Of a DNA stretch of 63,263 nucleotides, positions 33,060 through 39,657 are shown one piece after another (the first letter of the stretch is position 1; every line of letters begins with the position of its first letter). Below the pieces are notes generated by a model that had not been told where the DNA came from, ran no database searches, and was given only the letters and a program-made list of their open reading frames with translations. The DNA comes from a virus. Both the position numbers and the translations under genes were made by a program. Where the stretch lies: positions 1 through 63,263 of the IMG/VR virus record IMGVR_UViG_3300035698_005593. One strand, written 5' to 3'.

Positions 33060-33311
33060 ATGGTACAGTATATTGAAGCACTAGCAACGGTTTTAAGTCT
33101 TATTGGAATACTCCTTAATATTAAAAAGAGTAAGTGGGGCTGGATAGTATGGACAGTTTCTAATGGTATATGGATTCCACTTGATATTTATCTGGGTCTC
33201 TACTATCAGGCAGTTATGTTTGCTGTCTTTACAGTATTCAACATAGTTGGGTTTCACCAGTGGCATAAGGAGGAGAAAGAGGAGAAGAATGAAAAAGGAA
33301 AAGAAGTTTAA
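33060..33311 (+). CDS. Small PnuC-like membrane protein
   Basis: 83 aa with three hydrophobic segments. WGWIVWTVSNGIWIPLD and FNIVGFHQW resemble half of the PnuC (nicotinamide riboside transporter) fold, but the protein is much shorter than PnuC and may be only a fragment-like relative. Confidence 0.6.
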   Translation: MVQYIEALATVLSLIGILLNIKKSKWGWIVWTVSNGIWIPLDIYLGLYYQAVMFAVFTVFNIVGFHQWHKEEKEEKNEKGKEV

Positions 33312-33669
33312 TAAAGTTTTTGTTTACGGAACACTAAGATCAGAATACAAAGGTACACACTGGGACGTGTCTGCTATTGGAACTATCAGAGGTAGTTTAT
33401 ATGACTTAGGTGCTTTTCCAGGGGTTAAGCTAGATGACAGTGGTACTGTTCGTGGAGAAGTCATTCTTGTTGATGACAAGGATCTTGAAATGTTAGATAG
33501 GTATGAATATGTTCCTTTACTTTATACAAGAGAAAAAACAATTTGCACAACCAGTTTCGGTGACGAACTAGAAGTGTTTGTTTACGTATATCAAAATGCT
33601 TTTAACGAAGAAGATAGACTCCCACACGGTGACTGGACTCTGGTAGACAGACTTCATAACCTTTACTAA
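33289..33669 (+). CDS. Gamma-glutamylcyclotransferase-like (AIG2/BtrG) protein
   Basis: 126 aa from ATG 33289, preceded by GAGGAGAAG. VFVYGTLRSEY is the signature substrate loop and LDRYEYVP fits the catalytic-Glu region of the GGCT fold. These enzymes release pyroglutamate from gamma-glutamyl amines. Phages often pair them with amidoligases and ATP-grasp ligases, both of which occur in this window. Confidence 0.85.
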   Translation: MKKEKKFNKVFVYGTLRSEYKGTHWDVSAIGTIRGSLYDLGAFPGVKLDDSGTVRGEVILVDDKDLEMLDRYEYVPLLYTREKTICTTSFGDELEVFVYVYQNAFNEEDRLPHGDWTLVDRLHNLY

Positions 33670-33699
33670 TATACATACTAGGTAGAAGGAGATGGGTAT

Positions 33700-33951
33700 A
33701 TGATTTTAACTGATTTCAAATGCAAAAAATGTGGGGATGTTTTTACAGTTAGTAAGGAAAGTATTATGGATGATTTTCCAAAGCAAGCCTGTTCATGTGG
33801 ATGTGAGGACGTACAAAGAGTCTGGAGTCCTGTTAAGTATGACGTTGCAAAAGGAAAAGTTGGTAATTCTGAAACTGGTTATAAGACTCAAGTAGTATAC
33901 CACTCTAGTCAACTTGGTAAATATAATGGTACTAAGGTGGTTAAGTCATAG
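33700..33951 (+). CDS. FmdB-like zinc-ribbon protein
   Basis: 83 aa. CKKCG near residue 8 and CSCGC near 32 form a ribbon, followed by VQRVWSPV, typical of FmdB-type regulatory proteins. AAGGAG upstream. A TTACTAATA motif lies at 33663-33671, across the end of the preceding gene. Confidence 0.7.
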   Translation: MILTDFKCKKCGDVFTVSKESIMDDFPKQACSCGCEDVQRVWSPVKYDVAKGKVGNSETGYKTQVVYHSSQLGKYNGTKVVKS

Positions 33952-33969
33952 CCATCTGGGAGAAGTATT

Positions 33970-34305
33970 ATGGCTAAAGCGGACAAAGTTAGACAGGAGG
34001 TTTTAGGAGAGAAACCTAAGTGTACAGAGAAATGGTACAAAAAACTTTTTAAAACCTTGTTTTACGATGCAGAAACTAGAACACTTTTAAGTCGTCCTGC
34101 ACTGATGAATTTTATCTTCTTCATCATGGCAGTAAGTTTATTTGTAGTAGGTGTGATATTAGCTTTCAAAGGTAAAGCTGTTCCACCAGCACTATATGGA
34201 TATGTAGGCGGTCTTACAGGAGGTGGATTTTTACAATACACTTTTGGTAAGAAACTAAATAGGGACCTGCCCCCTAAATCTGTGAACCATAAGAAAAAAG
34301 AGTAA
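33970..34305 (+). CDS. Membrane protein, two helices
   Basis: 111 aa. A basic N-terminal tail, helices at about 45-65 and 73-90 with a Gly-rich second (GYVGGLTGGGFLQY), and a basic C-terminus. No holin family is recognisable, although size and topology would allow one. Confidence 0.65.
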   Translation: MAKADKVRQEVLGEKPKCTEKWYKKLFKTLFYDAETRTLLSRPALMNFIFFIMAVSLFVVGVILAFKGKAVPPALYGYVGGLTGGGFLQYTFGKKLNRDLPPKSVNHKKKE

Positions 34306-34346
34306 CACTGAAAGGAGATTATGTGTTACTCTCCCCACATTTTTTG
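34301..34346 (+). other. Hairpin presenting a SD and ATG, with an 8-codon ORF
   Basis: AGTAACAC (34301-34308) pairs with GTGTTACT (34323-34330). The loop holds AAAGGAGATT followed by an ATG, which encodes MCYSPHIF and then TGA. A TTTTTT run follows 10 bases after the stem. It could be a weak terminator or a translated leader peptide. Confidence 0.35.
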
Positions 34347-34363
34347 ATATAAAGTTAAAAAAT

Positions 34364-34397
34364 CTTTAAGTATTTTAAATTTTGTTTATAGTATAAG
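34364..34397 (+). promoter_or_regulatory. Phage promoter element
   Basis: CTTTAAGT, 12 bases, GTTTATAGTATAAG, 18 bp upstream of the 34416 gene and of the SNSSSSSF array beyond it. Confidence 0.8.
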
Positions 34398-34415
34398 TAA
34401 ACAAAGGAGCCTACA

Positions 34416-34631
34416 ATGAAAGTAGATGATAATGTTCTTGATTATTTCGCAGTAATGTATACTAAATTTTTAAGTAGTAAAGAGAAAGGCTTATACAAGT
34501 CTTTCCATCACTATCTTAAAGTAAGGATAAACGAACTAAAAATCTTTGAAAAGGAGTTACTTAATGATAGTAGAACTATTATCAGTTACCTCCAACTTGA
34601 TATCATAGGAAAATATTATGAGGAAAAATGA
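34416..34631 (+). CDS. Hypothetical helical protein
   Basis: 71 aa, AAAGGAG upstream. Helical, Lys- and Tyr-rich. First gene of the promoter-led operon that contains the SNSSSSSF paralogues. Unknown. Confidence 0.6.
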   Translation: MKVDDNVLDYFAVMYTKFLSSKEKGLYKSFHHYLKVRINELKIFEKELLNDSRTIISYLQLDIIGKYYEEK

Positions 34632-34707
34632 AACTGACGTTTTAATGAATGTCTTACTATATGTTACATGGATTTTTACTTCCTATTTTAATTTCATCAA
34701 AGAGTGA
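34618..34707 (+). CDS. Possible 29-aa membrane micro-protein
   Basis: MRKNETDVLMNVLLYVTWIF then TSYFNFIKE; AGGA lies eight bases upstream. It overlaps the 34649 frame for most of its length, so at most one of the two is likely to be the main product. Confidence 0.3.
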   Translation: MRKNETDVLMNVLLYVTWIFTSYFNFIKE

Positions 34708-34837
34708 TGAACAAGTAATATTTGGTTTTATAATAGGGATTGTTTACTTGTGGTTACCTTTTAACTTAATCAAGGTAAAGGTACAAGCACTTATACAAAA
34801 AAGAAAAAAGAAAAAAGGAGAGTACTATGAAAATTAG
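34649..34837 (+). CDS. Small membrane protein with basic tail
   Basis: 62 aa. Two hydrophobic stretches, then a KRKKKKGEYYEN tail that overlaps the next start by 11 bases. No strong SD precedes its ATG. An internal start is possible. Confidence 0.45.
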   Translation: MSYYMLHGFLLPILISSKSDEQVIFGFIIGIVYLWLPFNLIKVKVQALIQKRKKKKGEYYEN

Positions 34838-35123
34838 AACTGGTTTTGTATCAAACAGCAGTAGCAGTAGCTTTTGTATCTTAGGAGTAGAAGTAGACTA
34901 TGGCATAAACTACTATGGTATACTGGGTGACTCTAAGCTTACCCAAGAGTATGGTCTTGAAAACTACTATGATATGCAGTTTGTTGGAATCTATCCTGAA
35001 TCCATTCCTGAAGACATGACTATTGCAGAGGCAAAGGTTATGGTTAAAGAAGAGCTTGTAAAGGTGGGTATTAAAACCGATAAAACCCCCTCTTGGTATA
35101 CTGATGGAGGTCGTGACGGATGA
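34827..35123 (+). CDS. SNSSSSSF-family protein, paralogue 1
   Basis: 98 aa. The first 16 residues are MKIRTGFVSNSSSSSF, shared almost exactly by the next four genes; the remaining 82 residues are unrelated and acidic. AAAGGAG upstream. I know of this N-terminal motif from many uncharacterised phage and bacterial proteins, but no function is established. It could be a recognition leader or targeting peptide. It overlaps paralogue 2 by ATGA. Confidence 0.85.
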   Translation: MKIRTGFVSNSSSSSFCILGVEVDYGINYYGILGDSKLTQEYGLENYYDMQFVGIYPESIPEDMTIAEAKVMVKEELVKVGIKTDKTPSWYTDGGRDG

Positions 35124-35545
35124 AAATAAGAACTGGTTTTGTAAGCAACAGCAGCAGCAGTAGTTTTATTATTGCTACACCAAAGAGGGAGAAAGAGGTT
35201 ATTATTACTGTGAAGATGAATATCTCTTCTCTTATATCTAAAAGTGCTTCTACTCCTATGGAGTTAATGGAAGCTATTGATGAACAGTATTATCTCTTCG
35301 GTAGTTATGGGAAAGATAAAGAAGATTTCACAGCAGAGCAGTTTATGGAAGTACTTGTCAAAGAAGGTGACTGGGCTGTAAAAGAATTCAATGAGTGTCT
35401 GGCAATGATTGAAAAAGGTATGACTATTCATTTCGGAAGGGCTTCCAATGAAGGTGATGCCTCAGAAGACGGTTATGTGTATAATAATGGGTTGGATGAG
35501 AACGAGCTTTCAGATAGTTGTGTAGTAATCAGGGCAGGTGACTGA
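35120..35545 (+). CDS. SNSSSSSF-family protein, paralogue 2
   Basis: 141 aa. N-terminus MKIRTGFVSNSSSSSFIIAT, then an alpha/beta domain with a helical centre (ASTPMELMEAIDEQYY) and an acidic C-terminus. The Ser codons (AGC AGC AGC AGT AGT) differ from those of its neighbours while the peptide is kept. It shares one base with the start of paralogue 3. Confidence 0.85.
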   Translation: MKIRTGFVSNSSSSSFIIATPKREKEVIITVKMNISSLISKSASTPMELMEAIDEQYYLFGSYGKDKEDFTAEQFMEVLVKEGDWAVKEFNECLAMIEKGMTIHFGRASNEGDASEDGYVYNNGLDENELSDSCVVIRAGD

Positions 35546-35997
35546 TGAAGATTCGAAGAGGTTTTGTAAGCAATAGTAGTTCATCAAGTTTTATTATTGG
35601 CTATGGTGTTATTAAAGACAGAAACAAGTTTGATAAATACTGTAAGGAGAATAAAATTGAAGTGTCTACTGATGTTGATGGTTATGGTCAAGTAAAGGTA
35701 ACTAGGGCATGGGGTATAGGGAAGGAAAACAGAGTTTTGTCTATGACTAATGATACGGAACTAATTATCCCAAAGAAAATTACAGATCTTAGTCAAGATG
35801 TAGTTGTTGTTGAACTTGGTAATGATGAAGGTGATAGTGAGTTTTATATTCAAGATAATGAGTACGAACTCGAGTGGGATAAGGCAAAGAGTAAATCATA
35901 CTGGACCGGATATCAAAGAGCCATTATTGATTTGTTCGAGGAGAAGGGGATCATAAAAGATTCAGAGGTGATCTTCGGAGCGGAACGAAATGGCTAA
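35545..35997 (+). CDS. SNSSSSSF-family protein, paralogue 3
   Basis: 150 aa. N-terminus MKIRRGFVSNSSSSSFIIGY (Thr5 to Arg), then a beta-rich acidic domain. Ser codons AGT AGT TCA TCA AGT. It overlaps paralogue 4 by eight bases. Unknown. Confidence 0.85.
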   Translation: MKIRRGFVSNSSSSSFIIGYGVIKDRNKFDKYCKENKIEVSTDVDGYGQVKVTRAWGIGKENRVLSMTNDTELIIPKKITDLSQDVVVVELGNDEGDSEFYIQDNEYELEWDKAKSKSYWTGYQRAIIDLFEEKGIIKDSEVIFGAERNG

Positions 35998-36289
35998 AAT
36001 AAGAACAGGGTTTGTCAGTAATAGTTCAAGTAGCTCATTTATAGTACGTAGAAATGAATGTTCTAATGATTACTGGTACATTCTAACTATGTGGTCAATT
36101 ACAGAGTGGGTTAAGATACACGAGGATATTCTTAACGAAAGGGGAGTTGACTATAAGCTATATAACACTTGCCCATGGCAGATGGAGGGCGATTACTATT
36201 CTGATAGTGTAAAATTTTCAACAAGCATGGACAATTTTAAAATGACTAATATACTTGATTACTTAAAAATACCATATCACGCGGAGTAG
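35990..36289 (+). CDS. SNSSSSSF-family protein, paralogue 4
   Basis: 99 aa. N-terminus MAKIRTGFVSNSSSSSFIVR, with one inserted residue after Met. The body is Trp- and Tyr-rich and unrelated to the others. Ser codons AGT TCA AGT AGC TCA. Confidence 0.83.
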   Translation: MAKIRTGFVSNSSSSSFIVRRNECSNDYWYILTMWSITEWVKIHEDILNERGVDYKLYNTCPWQMEGDYYSDSVKFSTSMDNFKMTNILDYLKIPYHAE

Positions 36290-36293
36290 AGAA

Positions 36294-36665
36294 ATGAAAA
36301 TAAGAACAGGGTTTGTAAGTAACAGTAGTTCATCTTCCTTTGTGATTATTGGAAAAGATGTTAGTTTCAATAGAATAGATAAAGTAGAGGGTGATGTTTG
36401 GTTTCTTGGAAAATGGTTTTCAAATGGAAGGGATATTTTTAAGTTGACGAACGCCCATAAAGACATTATATTAGATAAGGGGGTAGATGGAGAGTTTGTT
36501 CATGCGTACCTCGTCTGTGATGAGTATGCAGAAATAGAAAAATTTCCTGATATACCGAAGGAAGAAAAAGTTATTATTAGAGTACTGGAAAGAGATCAAC
36601 ATTCATGTGTAGATGTTAAAGATTTTATTCGCCACTATGTTGAAGGTGGTTCAGATGAATATTAA
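36294..36665 (+). CDS. SNSSSSSF-family protein, paralogue 5
   Basis: 123 aa. N-terminus MKIRTGFVSNSSSSSFVIIG. The body is acidic, alpha/beta (VDGEFVHAYLVCDEY). Ser codons AGT AGT TCA TCT TCC. It is the last of the array, overlapping the next gene by 11 bases. Confidence 0.85.
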   Translation: MKIRTGFVSNSSSSSFVIIGKDVSFNRIDKVEGDVWFLGKWFSNGRDIFKLTNAHKDIILDKGVDGEFVHAYLVCDEYAEIEKFPDIPKEEKVIIRVLERDQHSCVDVKDFIRHYVEGGSDEY

Positions 36666-36900
36666 AGAATTAAAAGAGGCCATTGCTAACCTACCAGATG
36701 ACATGGAAGTAACTCTTCAAGACGACCCAGAAGGTAACGGGTATCGTTTTGCCAGAGGCGTTGAGGAAGTCGTTTATCAAGACATGGAGTATATAGATTG
36801 TGCTTACTCTCTTGACAACACGGCTGATGACAATTGTATGACTGAGGAAGAGTGGGAAGAGGTAAAAAGTTATCCTCATTCAATAGTAATTTACCCATAA
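36655..36900 (+). CDS. Hypothetical acidic protein
   Basis: 81 aa from ATG 36655 with GAAGGTGG upstream; an ATG at 36613 lies inside the upstream gene. IKELKEAIANLPDDMEV is an N-terminal motif common in small phage proteins of unknown role. Strongly acidic C-terminus. Confidence 0.65.
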   Translation: MNIKELKEAIANLPDDMEVTLQDDPEGNGYRFARGVEEVVYQDMEYIDCAYSLDNTADDNCMTEEEWEEVKSYPHSIVIYP

Positions 36901-36918
36901 TTAAACAAGGAGACATTT

Positions 36919-38007
36919 ATGAATCATGTAGAAGTTAAAGAGAATGATGTTTTTAAAACAGTAAGAAGCAAGTATTACAACTACAATTTCGATAAGGTGA
37001 CTGGAGTGTTTGCCAGATGGGGTGAGACAATTGAAGATGATCCACAAATCGCTCCTTACGGTCCAGAGATTCTTGATATCGAGATCAGTACCTCTATTCA
37101 TCCTGAAAAACAACTAACACTAGATAGAAATAGACTTTCTAATGTCGGTGGTTGTAAAGGCTCATGTGATTTTTGTTATAAGTCTAATAAGCATAACTTA
37201 CCTACTTATAACATGACTTTCGAAGAGTTCAAAACAATCTTTGATTTGATTCCAAAGACGCTGACTCAGATAGCGTTTGGTATCATGAACATAGATACTA
37301 ACCCAGACTTTTTTAAAATGATGGACTATGCAAAGGAAAATGGAGTTGTTCCTAACTTTACTTGTCATGGACTTGATGACATGACAGACGAACTTGCTAA
37401 ACGAATTAGCGAAACATGTGGTGCAGTTGCAGTCAGTGTTTACAATAAGGAAAAGTCATATGATACAATTAAAAAACTAACTGATGCTGGAATGACTCAA
37501 GTAAATATTCATTTTATGATTTGTGAAGAGACATTTAAAAAAGCAGCTGAGGTTATGGATGATATCGTAACTGATCCAAGACTTAGAAAACTTAATGCAA
37601 TGGTACTATTAAGTCTTAAACAAAAAGGTGGAGGTGAAGGATACACTCCACTTAGTTTTGAAAAGTTCTGCACACTAATTAGGCATGCTGAAGTAATTGG
37701 TATTAGATACGGAATGGATAGTTGTACTGCAACTAAATACACAAAGTATCTTAAAGAAGTTAAGAAAGACGAATCAATGCTTCAGTATGTTGAACCATGT
37801 GAGTCTTCGTTAATGAGTTCTTACATTAATGCACAAGGAGATTATTACGCCTGTTCATTTGCAGAGGGTGAAGGCATGTGGAAAAATGGTCTTAGTGTAC
37901 TAGAGTGTTCGAACTTTCTTGAAGACATATGGTTCAACGATATTAACCAATTATTTAGAACAAACTTACTTCACAATAACAGAGCTTGTCCACTATTTAA
38001 AATATAG
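36919..38007 (+). CDS. Radical SAM enzyme with SPASM-like C-terminal cysteines
   Basis: 362 aa. Cys79, Cys83 and Cys86 in GGCKGSCDFCYK bind the radical SAM 4Fe-4S cluster. Downstream the body continues the partial TIM barrel. The last 100 residues contain spaced cysteines (PCESS, YACSF, LECSN, NRACPLF) like those of SPASM/twitch domains, which hold auxiliary clusters in peptide-modifying enzymes. The substrate is unknown. It lies 254 bp after the SNSSSSSF array, so one of those proteins is a conceivable substrate (inference). AAGGAG upstream. Confidence 0.85.
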   Translation: MNHVEVKENDVFKTVRSKYYNYNFDKVTGVFARWGETIEDDPQIAPYGPEILDIEISTSIHPEKQLTLDRNRLSNVGGCKGSCDFCYKSNKHNLPTYNMTFEEFKTIFDLIPKTLTQIAFGIMNIDTNPDFFKMMDYAKENGVVPNFTCHGLDDMTDELAKRISETCGAVAVSVYNKEKSYDTIKKLTDAGMTQVNIHFMICEETFKKAAEVMDDIVTDPRLRKLNAMVLLSLKQKGGGEGYTPLSFEKFCTLIRHAEVIGIRYGMDSCTATKYTKYLKEVKKDESMLQYVEPCESSLMSSYINAQGDYYACSFAEGEGMWKNGLSVLECSNFLEDIWFNDINQLFRTNLLHNNRACPLFKI

Positions 38008-38016
38008 GAGAAATAA

Positions 38017-38157
38017 ATGTATAAATTTAATTGTGGCGAGTATGTCGTAGACTTAGTAACTGGCTTTGAAGGAATTATTACAGCAAGGTATACTTATCTT
38101 GTTGGTGGAGTTATTGCTGCTATTCTGTTTATACTAATGATGATAGTGGTCAATTAA
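38017..38157 (+). CDS. Small single-helix membrane protein
   Basis: 46 aa, starting MYKFNCGEYVVDLVTGFEG. The C-terminal 22 residues form a membrane helix. TAGGAG upstream. Unknown. Confidence 0.6.
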   Translation: MYKFNCGEYVVDLVTGFEGIITARYTYLVGGVIAAILFILMMIVVN

Positions 38158-38173
38158 GATAAGAGGAGGTAGT

Positions 38174-38296
38174 ATGACAAATTTTATACTAGCACTTGAA
38201 ACATGGTCTTGGAGTACTTGGGTGTGGACTTTCGTATTGACATGTCTTTTATGTGGCACCTTTCTTGAACTTGCAAAAATAAGTAGAGGAGAGTAG
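38174..38296 (+). CDS. Small membrane protein
   Basis: 40 aa, Trp-rich N-terminal half (TWSWSTWVWTF) and one hydrophobic helix. AGGAGG upstream. Unknown. Confidence 0.6.
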   Translation: MTNFILALETWSWSTWVWTFVLTCLLCGTFLELAKISRGE

Positions 38297-38297
38297 A

Positions 38298-38984
38298 GTG
38301 GAGCTAGATCTTAAAGGCTATAAAGGATTTGCTCTTCGCTCAGGCGACACATCTTTGGAAGCACAAAGATTACAGATGCAAAGTGCTGTACATGATATCA
38401 ATGTATGTGTCGTTAAAGACAACTGTCCAGACGACTATGTACCTTGTGGTAGTGTTGAATGGTGCGAGGCTTCGTTAGGTTATAAACCTATTCCTGATTA
38501 TTATCCTACATGGTTAGGCTACTATTTATATAGAAAAGTCTGGAGAAAGGATAAGTGGATACTAGGTAGAAAGCTATTTGTAAAACCAGCAGACAGGTAT
38601 AAAAGATTTACTGGATTTGTAACGACTGGAACGTATAAGAAGAAAAAGAAAGGCCCTCTTATATGGTCAGAGGTAGTAAGGTTTACTAACGAATGGCGTT
38701 ATTATGTTGCTAATGGAAAAATACTTTGTGGCGAATGGTATTGGGGTGATGAAGTAAACACACCTGATGCCCCAGAGTTACCAATAGACATACCTGAAGA
38801 ATTTTGTGGAGCTATTGACTTCGGAGAAATAGTAGGTAGTTCAGAAACATTCGACGGTGGCTTAGCTTTAGTTGAAGTACAGCATCCTTTTGCATGTGGC
38901 TGGTATGGTCCACAAGAAAGAGATTACTTGTATCTTCAGTGGCTTGTTGACGGATGGATTTACATGAAGAAGGAGATAGCATGA
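38298..38984 (+). CDS. ATP-grasp protein, R2K-clade-like
   Basis: 228 aa from GTG (AGGAGAG upstream). FVKPADRYKRFTG, then VVRFTNEWRYYVANGKIL, and an acidic metal-binding end (LALVEVQHPFACGWYG) match the layout of the short R2K ATP-grasp family found in phages. These are thought to ligate amino acids or amines to carboxylates. With the amidoligase and GGCT-like genes it forms an amide-bond-making and -breaking set. Substrate unknown. Confidence 0.7.
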   Translation: MELDLKGYKGFALRSGDTSLEAQRLQMQSAVHDINVCVVKDNCPDDYVPCGSVEWCEASLGYKPIPDYYPTWLGYYLYRKVWRKDKWILGRKLFVKPADRYKRFTGFVTTGTYKKKKKGPLIWSEVVRFTNEWRYYVANGKILCGEWYWGDEVNTPDAPELPIDIPEEFCGAIDFGEIVGSSETFDGGLALVEVQHPFACGWYGPQERDYLYLQWLVDGWIYMKKEIA

Positions 38985-39169
38985 AACATATCCTTCTTTA
39001 TTGCGTGTGGTTGGAATACCAACCTAATCCAAAGTCTAGTGACACTATAAACAAAAGAGAGATTGGTTATATTAGTAAAGAACATGCTCAGACAAGAGCT
39101 GATGCACTATTAAAACTTCACTATGTCGTTAATACAAATATTAAACCTTATAAAAGGAGAGCCGTATGA
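38981..39169 (+). CDS. Hypothetical protein
   Basis: 62 aa from ATG 38981 (AAGGAGA upstream), overlapping the ATP-grasp stop by four bases. YISKEHAQTRADALLKLHYV looks helical. Overlaps dut by ATGA. Unknown. Confidence 0.6.
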   Translation: MKHILLYCVWLEYQPNPKSSDTINKREIGYISKEHAQTRADALLKLHYVVNTNIKPYKRRAV

Positions 39170-39603
39170 ATGTAAAGATTTATGTAGAAAAAGGATGCGA
39201 AGCACCAGCGTATAAACATGATGGTGATGCCGGGATGGACGTAAGAGCAAAAATTACGACAGCACTTAGGGTTGGGGAAACTGCAATGATTCATACGGGT
39301 ATTTATATGGAACTTCCAATTGGTATAGAATGTCAGGTTCGACCTAGAAGTGGACTTGCATTAAAGTATGGTGTAACTGTATTGAACAGCCCCGGTACTA
39401 TTGACAGCAATTATCGTGGAGAGTGTAATGTCATTCTTATTAACCACAGTGATGAAGACTTAGTTATAGAGAAAGGGGACAGAATAGCACAATTTGTATT
39501 TGCAGAACACTTGACAGCAGATTTTATTCATGTTGATACAATTGAAGAACTTTCAGACACGAACAGAGGAGCTACTGGATTCGGAGACTCTGGTATTAAA
39601 TAA
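39166..39603 (+). CDS. dut: dUTP diphosphatase
   Basis: 145 aa. DAGMDVRA, RPRSGLALKYG, GTIDSNYRGE, RIAQFVF and RGATGFGDSG are motifs I to V of trimeric dUTPases, all intact. It hydrolyses dUTP to dUMP, keeping uracil out of phage DNA. It lies just upstream of DNA polymerase, which carries a UDG-like domain. Confidence 0.96.
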   Translation: MNVKIYVEKGCEAPAYKHDGDAGMDVRAKITTALRVGETAMIHTGIYMELPIGIECQVRPRSGLALKYGVTVLNSPGTIDSNYRGECNVILINHSDEDLVIEKGDRIAQFVFAEHLTADFIHVDTIEELSDTNRGATGFGDSGIK

Positions 39604-39606
39604 AAA

Positions 39607-39640
39607 GTTTAAGTTTTTACTATTTTATTTATAATATAAT
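39607..39640 (+). promoter_or_regulatory. Phage promoter element
   Basis: GTTTAAGT, 12 bases, ATTTATAATATAAT, 17 bp upstream of the polymerase gene. Confidence 0.8.
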
Positions 39641-39657
39641 AAAAAGGAGTTTTGTGA

